Shown here: piece after piece, positions 1 to 6,987 of the stretch
How positions within the stretch are numbered: the stretch's first letter is position 1
Layout: the number at the start of each line of letters is the position of its first letter
NCBI GenBank assembly: GCA_964343505.1
Contig: CAYFJU010000091.1
Location: forward strand, 1 to 8,393
Source: TCS55 sp964343505
Lineage (GTDB): Bacteria > Fidelibacterota > Marinisomatia > Marinisomatales > TCS55
DNA length: 8,393 bases
Direction of reading: 5' to 3'
Translations under genes and position numbers: made by a program
Notes under the pieces: model-generated
Seen by the model: only the letters and a program-made list of their open reading frames with translations
What the model was told of the DNA's origin: nothing
Database searches by the model: none

Positions 1-375
1 CACCCCCAAACAGAAGCAGCCGGCCTGGTGCGGATGTTGAAGGGTATGGGTGAGACTGAAGATGAAACAGGTGTGGAAAACATCCCCAAAACATTCAAGC
101 TTCATCCGGCTTATCCCAATCCGTTTAATCCCAGTACGACGATTCAATACTTACTTCCGGAAAATGGTCATGTCACATTGACCATTTATGACTTATTGGG
201 AGAAGAAGTCAAAACATTGGTGAAAGGAAATAAGGGAACTGGGTTTCAAAAAGTTCAATGGGATGGTAAAAATCAAAATGGACATCAAGTACCTGCGGGG
301 ATATACTTTTATAAGCTCATAGCCCAATCCAATGAAAGCGGAAAAGTGTTTTCAAAATCTATGAAAATGGTTTAA
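1..375 (+). CDS. C-terminal part of a secreted protein with FlgD-like / type IX secretion sorting domain (5' end outside window)
   Basis: The frame is open from the first base, so only the last 124 residues are present and the true start lies to the left. Residues 31-124 form a C-terminal module of the FlgD Ig-like / Por secretion system tail type: the entry motif YPNPFNPSTTI (38-48), a strand with IYDLLGEEVKTLV (62-74), a WDGKNQNGHQVPAG turn (87-100) and the strand IYFYKL (101-106), ending in the usual SKSMKMV tail. In FCB-group bacteria such tails direct the passenger across the outer membrane through the type IX system and are then removed or anchored. The passenger itself is not visible, so its function cannot be named. 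The acidic stretch before the domain (residues 18-29) looks like a linker. The domain call is firm; use of type IX export is inferred from the family. Confidence 0.85.
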   Translation, partial: HPQTEAAGLVRMLKGMGETEDETGVENIPKTFKLHPAYPNPFNPSTTIQYLLPENGHVTLTIYDLLGEEVKTLVKGNKGTGFQKVQWDGKNQNGHQVPAGIYFYKLIAQSNESGKVFSKSMKMV

Positions 376-425
376 ATAAAATAAATCTTTCGTAATCTTC
401 CCTCAATAATTTTCATAAATATTTC

Positions 426-1682
426 ATGAAATCCATCCGATCCATCAAAGGCACCCAGGATATTCTCCCGGACCAGTGCCGCCGCTGGCAGGCCCTGGAG
501 GCGGCCATCCGCAACACCATGGACTGCTACGGTTACAGGGAGATTCGCACCCCCGCTTTTGAGCGGACCGAACTTTTCGCCCGGGGTGTCGGTGAAGAAA
601 CGGATATTGTATCCAAAGAAATGTACAGCTGGACGGACCAAGGCGGGGAAAGACTCACCCTGAAGCCGGAGCTCACAGCCCCCGTGGCAAGGTCCTTCAT
701 CCAGCATAACTTGGGCGGCCAAAGCCCGATCAATAAACTCTATTATATTGACGCGCTGTTCCGCCGGGAACGCCCCCAAAAAGGGCGCTACCGCCAGTTC
801 CACCAATTCGGGATTGAAGCTTTTGGCTCCGAACACCCGGAAATTGATGCGGAAGTGATCGCCGTGGCCCTGGCTGTTTTTAATAATTTGGGATTGGAAG
901 GCTTAACCCTGAAGCTTAATTCCATCGGCTCACCGGAGTGCCGTGTAAATTACCGCAAAGCCATTCGGGGTTTTTTGCAGCCTCACTTGGATAATCTTAG
1001 TGAAACCAGTCAGCGTCGGTTCGAAAACAATCCCCTGCGCATCCTGGATACGAAAGTCCCTCATGAAATTGAAATCCTGAAAGACGCGCCGAATGTCAGC
1101 GATTCATGGACGGCGGAAGACAAAGTTCATTTCGAAGAAGTGTGCGCACTCCTGGATGCAATGGGTATTCAATATGTATTGGAACCACGTCTCGTCCGCG
1201 GTTTGGACTATTACACCCGCACCACATTTGAAATCACCTCTGGCGCCCTGGGCGCCCAGGACGCCATCTGCGGCGGGGGCCGTTATGACGGACTGGTGGA
1301 AACACTGGGCGGTAAGCCCACACCGGGGACCGGTTTTGCCGCCGGGATGGAACGCATCCTCCTGGCCTTGGGAAAATCGAAATCCGACGCGGCCAATTCA
1401 CAGGTGTATATTGTAGGGCTGGGTGATGCTGTACGCCCCACCGTTGTAAAGCTCGCCGAAGATTTAAGACAATATAAAATTCATACAGACCTTGATCCAC
1501 TGCGCCGATCCATGAAAGCCCAGATGCGGGAAGCCAATAAATCCGGCGCACAATTTGCGGTCATTATTGGAGAACTGGAATTAGAAAAGGGTACCGCCGA
1601 AGTCAAAAATTTAAAGACCGGAGATCAGCGCCAAGTTGAAATTAATGATCTGGTGAAGCACATCAACGCTTTGCCTTTTTAA
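426..1682 (+). CDS. hisS: Histidyl-tRNA synthetase
   Basis: Charges tRNA-His with histidine using ATP; cytoplasmic class IIa aminoacyl-tRNA synthetase acting as a dimer. The 418 residues match the usual bacterial length. The N-terminus carries the typical IKGTQDILP (7-15). Class II motif 2 is the FRRERPQKGRYRQFHQFG segment (112-129). The histidine-specific signature LVRGLDYYTRTTFE lies at 256-269, with catalytic Arg258, followed by GGGRYDGL (283-290) and the motif 3 region GTGFAAGMERI (301-311). Residues about 325-415 form the anticodon-binding domain. The ATG at 426 is chosen because it gives the conserved N-terminus. The 50 bases upstream hold no Shine-Dalgarno sequence and are AT-rich, with TAATTTTC at 407-414 resembling a Bacteroidetes-type -7 element in 7 of 8 positions. 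The gene appears intact. Confidence 0.97.
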   Translation: MKSIRSIKGTQDILPDQCRRWQALEAAIRNTMDCYGYREIRTPAFERTELFARGVGEETDIVSKEMYSWTDQGGERLTLKPELTAPVARSFIQHNLGGQSPINKLYYIDALFRRERPQKGRYRQFHQFGIEAFGSEHPEIDAEVIAVALAVFNNLGLEGLTLKLNSIGSPECRVNYRKAIRGFLQPHLDNLSETSQRRFENNPLRILDTKVPHEIEILKDAPNVSDSWTAEDKVHFEEVCALLDAMGIQYVLEPRLVRGLDYYTRTTFEITSGALGAQDAICGGGRYDGLVETLGGKPTPGTGFAAGMERILLALGKSKSDAANSQVYIVGLGDAVRPTVVKLAEDLRQYKIHTDLDPLRRSMKAQMREANKSGAQFAVIIGELELEKGTAEVKNLKTGDQRQVEINDLVKHINALPF

Positions 1683-1709
1683 AAATTCCTTTTACATTCA
1701 TATACGCGC

Positions 1710-1730
1710 GTGGGGATATGGAATCCCCAC
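1710..1730. other. Perfect 8-bp-stem hairpin between hisS and topA
   Basis: GTGGGGAT (1710-1717) pairs exactly with ATCCCCAC (1723-1730) across the five-base loop ATGGA. It sits 28 bases after the hisS stop and 26 bases before the topA start. Neither side is followed by a T-run (AAATTAAACC on the right, alternating CGCGCG/TATA on the left), so it is not a classical intrinsic terminator. It could be a terminator of a lineage that does not need the U-tract, an mRNA-stabilising 3' structure, or a structure in the topA leader. Confidence 0.5.
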
Positions 1731-1756
1731 AAATTAAACCAAAAATCAAAGATTAA

Positions 1757-4276
1757 ATGAGTGCGAAACCTATATTAATTGTTGAGTCCCCTTCCAAGGC
1801 GAGAACCATTTCTAAATACCTGGGTGGCGAATACGAAGTCATTGCCTGTGTGGGCCACATTAAAGACCTGCCCAAAAAAGAATTGGGTGTGGATGTGGAC
1901 AACGACTTTGCCACCGTGGAAGATGTCCTCCCGGATAAAAAGTCCTTCATGAAAGAATTAAGGTCGTGGGCAAAGGTAACGGATCAAATTGTCATCGCCA
2001 CAGACCCTGACCGCGAAGGGGAAGCGATTGCCGCCCACATTGCCAGTGAAGTGGATGAGTCCAAAATTTCCCGTGTCCAGTTTACGGAAATTACTAAAGA
2101 GGGGGTGGCTGAAGGGATGGATCATCCCCGTACGATCGATTCAGATCTGGTGGAAGCGCGCCAAGCCAGGCGGATTATTGACCGCCTGGTGGGATATAAA
2201 GTCTCCCGTGTTCTGTGGAGCACCCTGAAAAAGAATATGAAGTTTGTGGAAGTAAACCTGTCCGCCGGCCGTGTTCAGTCCGCCGCCCTGCGGATGATTG
2301 TTGAGCGGGAGCGGTTACGGCAGGCCTTCCATTCTGCGCTGTATTATGATTTAAAAGCCAATCTTCAATCCGGGGACAAGGCCTTCTCAGCAACCCTCAT
2401 TCGTGTGGACGGGAAACGCATCGCATCCGGGAAAGATTTTGATCCCAACACAGGCCAATTGAAAAAACAGGATGTACTACTCTTGTCAAAGGCCCAAGCA
2501 GACGAATTGGTAAAAGAATTAAAAGATGGGCCCTGGACTGTCTCCGATGTAGAAGAAAAAATCAAAAATTCGCACCCCAAACCGCCCTTTACCACATCCA
2601 CACTGCAACAGGAAGCGGCCCGCAAGATTCGCTCCTCAGCCCGGAAAACGATGCGTACCGCTCAGCGCCTTTATGAGCAGGGTTTTATTACCTACATGAG
2701 AACCGATTCGACCCACCTCTCAGCGGAAGGAATTAATGGTTCACGGAATCAAATTGTATCCCGCTTTGGGCAAGAATATTTACCCGAGAAGCCAAATTTT
2801 TATGCCACGAAAGTAAAAAACGCCCAGGAAGCCCACGAAGCCATCCGCCCGGCCGGGGCGGCTTTTGCCGGGGTGGATAGAGTCCGTGCGGCCATCGATG
2901 AGGATGCGGCAAAACTGTATGATTTAATTTTGAAGCGGACCCTGGCTTCCCAAATGAAATCAGCAAAAGTGAAGCAAATTCGTGTCATTATTGAGAACCA
3001 GAAATCCGAATTCCGGGCGAATGGAAAGGTGATTCTTTTCCCGGGATACATGGCAGCGTATGTGGAAAGTACCGATCGCCGCAGCGGCGTCACTGAGGAT
3101 AAAGAAACCATCCTGCCGGATTTGGTCAAAGGTCAATCCCTCACTTGCAACGCCCTGACCGCAGAAGACCATGCCACTAAACCGCCGGCACGATTTACGG
3201 AAGCTTCCCTGGTGAAAGAACTAGAAGCGCAGGGCATCGGCCGTCCTTCCACCTTCGCCAATATCATTGATACAATTATCCGCAGGACTTATGTCACCAA
3301 CGACCGGGGAAAATTGACACCATCCTTCCTGGGGGTTGCGGTCACTCAACTGCTTGAAAATCATTTTACTTCCCTCGTGGACAGTCAATTCACCGCTAAT
3401 ATGGAAGATGGACTCGATGCCATATCCCGCGGTGAGTTGGAGGCGACACCATTCATGTCTGAATTTTATTTTGGTTCTGAGGGACTCACCGGACTTGAAG
3501 CCATGCTGGAAGAAAAAGTGGATATCGGTAAGGCCTGTTCTGTCCAATTGGATTATGAAGGCGATCCGATCGAAATCCGTGTCGGGCAGTATGGTCCATT
3601 TGTTCAGCAGGGAGAAACACGGAAATCTGTACCCAGCGGAGTCGCTTTAGGTGATTTAAACGTGGATAAAGCACTGGAAATCCTTAATCAGGAATTAAGT
3701 GAAGATACGGAATTGGGCACCGATCCTGAAACAGGTGAAACCGTGTTGCTCAAAAACGGCCCCTATGGTCCTTATGTTCAACTGGGCGAAACCAAAACCC
3801 GGAAAGCCATCCCCAAAGGGACGGATATGGCCGAAGTCAATCTTGAAATGGGCTTGAAACTTTTGGCCCTGCCCCGCACCTTGGGCCAGCATCCGGAAAC
3901 AGGAGAAAATGTGACCGCCGATTACGGCCGCTTCGGACCCTATGTATCTGCCGGGAAAGGAAAAAACAGAAGCATCCCCGCTAACATGTCCCCATTGACC
4001 ATTGAATTGGATGCAGCCCTGGAACTGATCAGTAAAAAATCCAGCGGCCCCCAGGAATTGCGCACTTTGGGCGACCATACGGAAACGGGCGAATCATTGG
4101 TGATTAAATCCGGGCGATACGGCCCATACATCACCGATGGCAAAGTGAATGCATCCCTGCCCCGGGGAACCGAACCGGACAAACTGACGTTGGAAGAAGC
4201 AGTGGAATTAATCAATAAAAAACGCGCCGCACCGCCGCGTAAAAAACGCCGGAAAAGTACCAAGAAAAAGAAATGA
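1757..4276 (+). CDS. topA: DNA topoisomerase I (type IA)
   Basis: Relaxes negatively supercoiled DNA by cutting one strand through a 5'-phosphotyrosine link and passing the other. The N-terminal TOPRIM domain has LIVESPSKA with Glu10 and IATDPDREGEAIAAHI with the metal-binding acidic residues Asp83, Asp85 and Glu87. NLSAGRVQSAALR (167-179) and the active-site segment GFITYMRTDSTHLS (309-322; catalytic Tyr313) follow, then EAHEAIRP (358-365) and EAQGIGRPSTFA (490-501). The C-terminus has four related repeats around QYGPFVQQGE (611), PYGPYVQLGE (669), RFGPYVSAG (725) and RYGPYITDG (787). It ends in a Lys/Arg-rich tail (about 821-839). There is no Cys4 zinc finger: the protein has only three scattered cysteines. 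This repeat-type tail is common outside Proteobacteria. The 839 residues are normal length. No Shine-Dalgarno is visible; the stop overlaps the next start by 4 bases (ATGA). Confidence 0.97.
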   Translation: MSAKPILIVESPSKARTISKYLGGEYEVIACVGHIKDLPKKELGVDVDNDFATVEDVLPDKKSFMKELRSWAKVTDQIVIATDPDREGEAIAAHIASEVDESKISRVQFTEITKEGVAEGMDHPRTIDSDLVEARQARRIIDRLVGYKVSRVLWSTLKKNMKFVEVNLSAGRVQSAALRMIVERERLRQAFHSALYYDLKANLQSGDKAFSATLIRVDGKRIASGKDFDPNTGQLKKQDVLLLSKAQADELVKELKDGPWTVSDVEEKIKNSHPKPPFTTSTLQQEAARKIRSSARKTMRTAQRLYEQGFITYMRTDSTHLSAEGINGSRNQIVSRFGQEYLPEKPNFYATKVKNAQEAHEAIRPAGAAFAGVDRVRAAIDEDAAKLYDLILKRTLASQMKSAKVKQIRVIIENQKSEFRANGKVILFPGYMAAYVESTDRRSGVTEDKETILPDLVKGQSLTCNALTAEDHATKPPARFTEASLVKELEAQGIGRPSTFANIIDTIIRRTYVTNDRGKLTPSFLGVAVTQLLENHFTSLVDSQFTANMEDGLDAISRGELEATPFMSEFYFGSEGLTGLEAMLEEKVDIGKACSVQLDYEGDPIEIRVGQYGPFVQQGETRKSVPSGVALGDLNVDKALEILNQELSEDTELGTDPETGETVLLKNGPYGPYVQLGETKTRKAIPKGTDMAEVNLEMGLKLLALPRTLGQHPETGENVTADYGRFGPYVSAGKGKNRSIPANMSPLTIELDAALELISKKSSGPQELRTLGDHTETGESLVIKSGRYGPYITDGKVNASLPRGTEPDKLTLEEAVELINKKRAAPPRKKRRKSTKKKK

Positions 4277-4698
4277 AACGAATTCTCCCTATCCTGACCT
4301 TGGTCAGTATCCTTTGGGCCGATGAAAAAAGTGCGCTCATCATTGATGTGGAGCAGAGTCTGATGGCCGTTTGCTGCTGGAGCGGTACTGTTTATGATCA
4401 CGGCAATAAGGAGATGGAAATTGAAATTGCCGGTATGGTGAACGCCGGAAAAACCAAAACCGAAATTCTGGACTATTTTACGGACAAATATGGTGAACGT
4501 GTTTTGGCGGTGCCTGTGGCGGAGGGGTTCAATATCTTCGCATGGCTGGCACCGATCTTTATCTTTGGATTGGGGATTACAATCATTTTTCTTTATATGC
4601 GCACATCCAAAGATGAGTCGTCCGCCATCCCACGTCATGCGGACGACTCCATCGCCTACAGCGATGAAATTGAGCGGGAGCTGAAAGAGTTCGACTAG
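4273..4698 (+). CDS. CcmH/NrfF-like membrane-anchored protein with CC in place of CxxC
   Basis: 141 residues. Residues 1-16 look like a signal peptide or N-terminal anchor (MKRILPILTLVSILWA). The middle follows the CcmH/NrfF fold: LMAVCCWSG (30-38), a helix with EIAGMVNAGKTKTEILDYF (51-69), then DKYGERVLAVP (71-81). A transmembrane segment follows at about 87-109 and an acidic cytoplasmic-type tail. Canonical CcmH reduces or hands over apocytochrome c cysteines through an LRCxxC motif. Here the first cysteine position is Ala32 and the cysteines are adjacent (Cys34, Cys35). I think related CC variants exist in other FCB and Acidobacteria-like genomes, but that is recollection. It overlaps topA by 4 bases (ATGA), so its translation is probably coupled. 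No other cytochrome c maturation gene is in the window. The family call is good; redox activity and role in haem attachment are inference. Confidence 0.75.
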   Translation: MKRILPILTLVSILWADEKSALIIDVEQSLMAVCCWSGTVYDHGNKEMEIEIAGMVNAGKTKTEILDYFTDKYGERVLAVPVAEGFNIFAWLAPIFIFGLGITIIFLYMRTSKDESSAIPRHADDSIAYSDEIERELKEFD

Positions 4699-4756
4699 CG
4701 TGATTGCGAGGAGCGTCATCCTGAGCCTGACGAAGGAAGCGACGCGGCAATCCCAC
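4699..4756. repeat. Palindromic intergenic repeat, left unit (compound)
   Basis: Begins at the base after the CcmH-like stop codon. The ends GATTGC (4702-4707) and GCAATC (4747-4752) pair, and so do GCGTC (4713-4717) and GACGC (4741-4745). Inside lies a second palindrome, CGTCA (4714-4718) with TGACG (4728-4732), around the loop TCCTGAGCC. The outer part, ATTGCGAGGAGC ... GAAGCGACGCGGCAATC, resembles from memory a widespread intergenic repeat of many FCB and metagenomic genomes. The inner GTCATCCTGAGCCTGACGAAG resembles another common one. It may act as a transcript-end structure; no T-run follows. Confidence 0.7.
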
Positions 4757-4773
4757 AATTTAACCAACTATCC

Positions 4774-4801
4774 TTGGAGATCGCTTCGCTCGCGATGACA
4801 T
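4774..4801. repeat. Palindromic intergenic repeat, right unit in inverted orientation
   Basis: Read on the minus strand this is TGTCATCGCGAGCGAAGCGA followed by TCTCCA, an inverted and shorter relative of the left unit. ATCGC (4780-4784) and GCGAT (4792-4796) form a small hairpin with a seven-base loop. CTCGCGATGA (4789-4798) can pair with TGATTGCGAG (4701-4710) of the left unit at 8 of 10 positions, so the two units can form one larger stem-loop. Inverted pairing of units is typical of REP-like elements. Confidence 0.6.
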
Positions 4802-4842
4802 GTTGCTTCATTTCACCCCATTTATTTATCCAATTAATTTCC

Positions 4843-4850
4843 TAATTTTG
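4843..4850 (+). promoter_or_regulatory. Possible Bacteroidetes-type -7 promoter element for glyS
   Basis: TAATTTTG fits the TAnnTTTG -7 consensus known from Bacteroidetes and lies 47 bases before the glyS ATG, in an AT-rich leader (about 4802-4897) that follows the palindromic repeat. A matching TTTG -33 element is not clear; the best upstream candidate is only an AT-rich TTTATT near 4821. In AT-rich sequence this match could be chance. Confidence 0.25.
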
Positions 4851-4897
4851 CCTTCTCATTTTTCAATTAAAAATTCACGGAGATAAACCTCTTTCCC

Positions 4898-6235
4898 ATG
4901 AGCAATCAATCCATTGATAAAATTGTATCCCTGTGCAAACGACGGGGATTCATTTTTCAAAGTTCTGAAATTTATGGCGGCTTCGGCGCTGTGTATGATT
5001 ACGGCCCTTTGGGGATCGCCTTAAAAAATAATATTTCCCAGCTTTGGTGGCGGGCCATGACCCAACTCCACGAAAATATCGTGGGGCTGGACAGCGGTAT
5101 TCTGATGCACCCCAAAATCTGGGAAGCTTCTGGTCATGTGGGTGAATTCCACGATCCCTTAGTGGATTGTAAACATTGTAAAGCACGCTACCGCGCCGAT
5201 GATTTGTTCGACGGTAATCCCAAAGAAGCGAATTGGGCAGAAATTCAATGCCAAAAATGCGGAACGACCGGCAACCTGACGGACCCGCGCCAGTTCAACC
5301 TGATGTTCAAAACACATGTGGGCGCAGTGGAAGGCGGGGCCTCCGTGGCTTACCTCCGCCCGGAGACGGCCCAGGGGATTTATGTAAATTACCTTTTGAC
5401 CCAAGGCGCCATGCGTTTAAAGGTGCCTTTTGGTATCGCCCAGATTGGTAAAGCCTTCCGCAATGAAATCGTGGCACGCAACTTCATCTTCCGCACGCGG
5501 GAATTTGAACAAATGGAAATGCAGTATTTTGTCAAGCCCGGCACCGATGATGCGTCTTTAGTAAGCTGGAAAAAAGAACGGATGGCCTTTTATGGTCAAC
5601 TCGGTATCGATTCAAACAAACTGCGCTTCCACCAGCACGGCGACGGGGAACTGGCCCACTACGCCAAGGAAGCCTGGGATATTGAATTTGAATTCCCCTT
5701 TGGCTGGTCCGAAATTGAAGGGATTCACAACCGGACGGATTTTGACCTGCGCCGCCATCAAGAATTTTCCGGTAAGAAAATGGAAGTGTTTGACCAGCAG
5801 GATAACGAGCGCTATCTGCCATTCATTATTGAAACATCGGCCGGGTTGAACCGGATGCTTCTTGCTGTTCTTTCCGATGCCTATTGGGAAGATCAGGAAA
5901 ACAACCGCGTTGTCCTGAAACTGCATCCCAAAATTGCCCCGGTGAAGGCCGTGGTTTGTCCTTTGGTGAAGAAAGATGGCCTGCCTGAATTGGGCCGCGA
6001 AGTGATGGATATCCTGAAACCCTATTTCAAGGTGATCTACGATCAGCAGGGCTCAATCGGAAAACGCTACTATCGTCAGGATGAAGCCGGTACGCCCTTC
6101 GGCATAACTGTCGATCATCAATCTACGGAAGACCAGAGCGTCACCTTGAGACATCGGGACACCCAACAGCAGGACCGCGTGGCTATTGATCAACTGGTAA
6201 AAGCCATCAACAACAGCATGGAGGATTATTCATGA
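4898..6235 (+). CDS. glyS: Glycyl-tRNA synthetase, single-chain type
   Basis: Charges tRNA-Gly with glycine; cytoplasmic class II enzyme of the alpha2 form that has catalytic and anticodon-binding parts in one chain, unlike the glyQ/glyS two-subunit enzyme. The N-terminus has GFIFQSSEIYGGFGAVYDYGPLG (17-39). A zinc-ribbon-like pair CKHC (91-94) and CQKC (118-121) is inserted between class II motifs 1 and 2. YLRPETAQGIYVNY (152-165) is followed by motif 2, FRNEIVARNFIFRTREFEQME (187-207), and motif 3 includes ETSAGLNRMLLAVL (312-325). Residues about 346-440 are the anticodon-binding domain, with GTPFGITVDH (398-407). Length (445) fits bacterial members (about 440-510). GGAG at 4879-4882 is 15 bases from the ATG, too far for an ordinary ribosome binding site. 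It heads an operon with the next two genes and overlaps the next start by 4 bases. Confidence 0.97.
   Translation: MSNQSIDKIVSLCKRRGFIFQSSEIYGGFGAVYDYGPLGIALKNNISQLWWRAMTQLHENIVGLDSGILMHPKIWEASGHVGEFHDPLVDCKHCKARYRADDLFDGNPKEANWAEIQCQKCGTTGNLTDPRQFNLMFKTHVGAVEGGASVAYLRPETAQGIYVNYLLTQGAMRLKVPFGIAQIGKAFRNEIVARNFIFRTREFEQMEMQYFVKPGTDDASLVSWKKERMAFYGQLGIDSNKLRFHQHGDGELAHYAKEAWDIEFEFPFGWSEIEGIHNRTDFDLRRHQEFSGKKMEVFDQQDNERYLPFIIETSAGLNRMLLAVLSDAYWEDQENNRVVLKLHPKIAPVKAVVCPLVKKDGLPELGREVMDILKPYFKVIYDQQGSIGKRYYRQDEAGTPFGITVDHQSTEDQSVTLRHRDTQQQDRVAIDQLVKAINNSMEDYS
6220..6224 (+). promoter_or_regulatory. Ribosome binding site of the Bax inhibitor-1-like gene
   Basis: GGAGG, seven bases before the ATG at 6232 and inside the end of glyS. 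It is the strongest Shine-Dalgarno sequence in the window. Together with the ATGA stop-start overlap it supports the chosen start and coupled translation with glyS. Confidence 0.8.
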
Positions 6236-6984
6236 ATCGACATCTCACCCTACGTTCAGGCAATCCCACCCTGAATACCAATACCTTTTCCGGTTTTGAC
6301 ATGACTGCCGGGGCTTCCATGACCATCATGGGTACCGTACACAAAACAGCTGTAGCTTTATTACTTTTGATGACCACTGCCTTATTCACCTGGAATTTGC
6401 CATTGGGGGACCCTCGTGCCAATGGATTGATGATGGTCGGCATTTTGGGCGGGCTCGGGGTGGCCATCCTAACCGCCTTTAAGCACAATTTGGCCAAATA
6501 TACCGTACCGGCTTATGCCCTCCTCCAAGGATTGGCCTTGGGGGGCATTTCTAAATTTTTTGAAACCATGTATCCCGGAATCGTGAACCAGGCCGTCATG
6601 CTCACTTTCGGAACCTTGGGAGCCCTGCTTTTGGCATACCGTTCCGGCCTGATCAAAGCGACAGAAAATTTCAAACTGGGTGTGGTCGCAGCCACGGGCG
6701 GCATTGCTTTTGTTTATATGATTAGTTGGGTACTGAGCTGGTTCAGCGTCAGCGTTCCCGTAATCCATTCCAATTCAAATATGGGCATTTTATTCAGCAT
6801 CGGCGTGGTAGTGATTGCTGCATTGAACTTGGTTTTGGATTTTGATTTTATTGAAGAAGGGGCTGAAAATGGTGCCCCAAAATATATGGAATGGTATGGT
6901 GCCTTCGGACTTTTGGTCACATTGATCTGGCTCTACCTTGAAATTCTCCGACTCCTTGCAAAACTTTCATCTCGTAGGAATTAA
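6232..6984 (+). CDS. Bax inhibitor-1 / YccA-type integral membrane protein
   Basis: 250 residues with a hydrophilic N-terminus (about 1-35) and seven likely transmembrane segments at roughly 37-55, 65-82, 90-108, 119-136, 148-170, 183-202 and 219-243. The pattern fits the bacterial Bax1-I branch with a longer N-terminal tail. Matching features are the FSGFDMTAGASMTIMGTVHKT lead-in (19-39), NLVLDFDFIEEGAENGAPKYMEWY (199-222) with the conserved acidic residues between the last two helices, and the C-terminal helix LLVTLIWLYLEILRLLAKL. Family members are proposed pH-sensitive calcium leak channels or partners of membrane proteases such as FtsH; the role in this organism is unknown. It overlaps glyS by 4 bases and is followed after 3 bases by the asparaginase gene, so it is the middle gene of an operon. 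The family call is strong; function is not established. Confidence 0.9.
   Translation: MNRHLTLRSGNPTLNTNTFSGFDMTAGASMTIMGTVHKTAVALLLLMTTALFTWNLPLGDPRANGLMMVGILGGLGVAILTAFKHNLAKYTVPAYALLQGLALGGISKFFETMYPGIVNQAVMLTFGTLGALLLAYRSGLIKATENFKLGVVAATGGIAFVYMISWVLSWFSVSVPVIHSNSNMGILFSIGVVVIAALNLVLDFDFIEEGAENGAPKYMEWYGAFGLLVTLIWLYLEILRLLAKLSSRRN
6976..6979 (+). promoter_or_regulatory. Ribosome binding site of the asparaginase gene
   Basis: AGGA, eight bases before the ATG at 6988 and overlapping the last codons of the upstream gene. Placement is normal and supports the chosen start. Confidence 0.65.
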
Positions 6985-6987
6985 CCC

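Noticed and set aside
372..836. A 154-codon minus-strand open frame over the start of hisS
   Set aside because: Antisense to a conserved synthetase; the open frame is explained by codon bias in hisS.
3500..4276. TopA C-terminus judged as degenerate because it lacks zinc fingers
   Set aside because: The four GPY-type repeats and basic tail form a coherent alternative C-terminal domain known in many non-proteobacterial topoisomerases; the gene is intact.
4372..4380. Selenocysteine or recoding at the CCW motif of the CcmH-like gene
   Set aside because: The codons are TGC TGC TGG with no in-frame TGA, so ordinary decoding suffices.
3940..4767. A 275-codon open frame on the minus strand across the topA end and the CcmH-like gene
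   Set aside because: It lies antisense to two genes with clear protein families, its translation shows no recognisable domain, and it runs into the palindromic repeat.
4699..4801. CRISPR array or tRNA gene in the 199-base gap
   Set aside because: Only two inverted units of unequal length exist, with no regular spacers, and no cloverleaf can be drawn.
4802..4897. Possible T-box or other riboswitch ahead of glyS
   Set aside because: The leader lacks the T-box core (TGGNACCGCG-like) sequence and a terminator/antiterminator pair; it is simply AT-rich. The 50-base hisS leader is too short for one.
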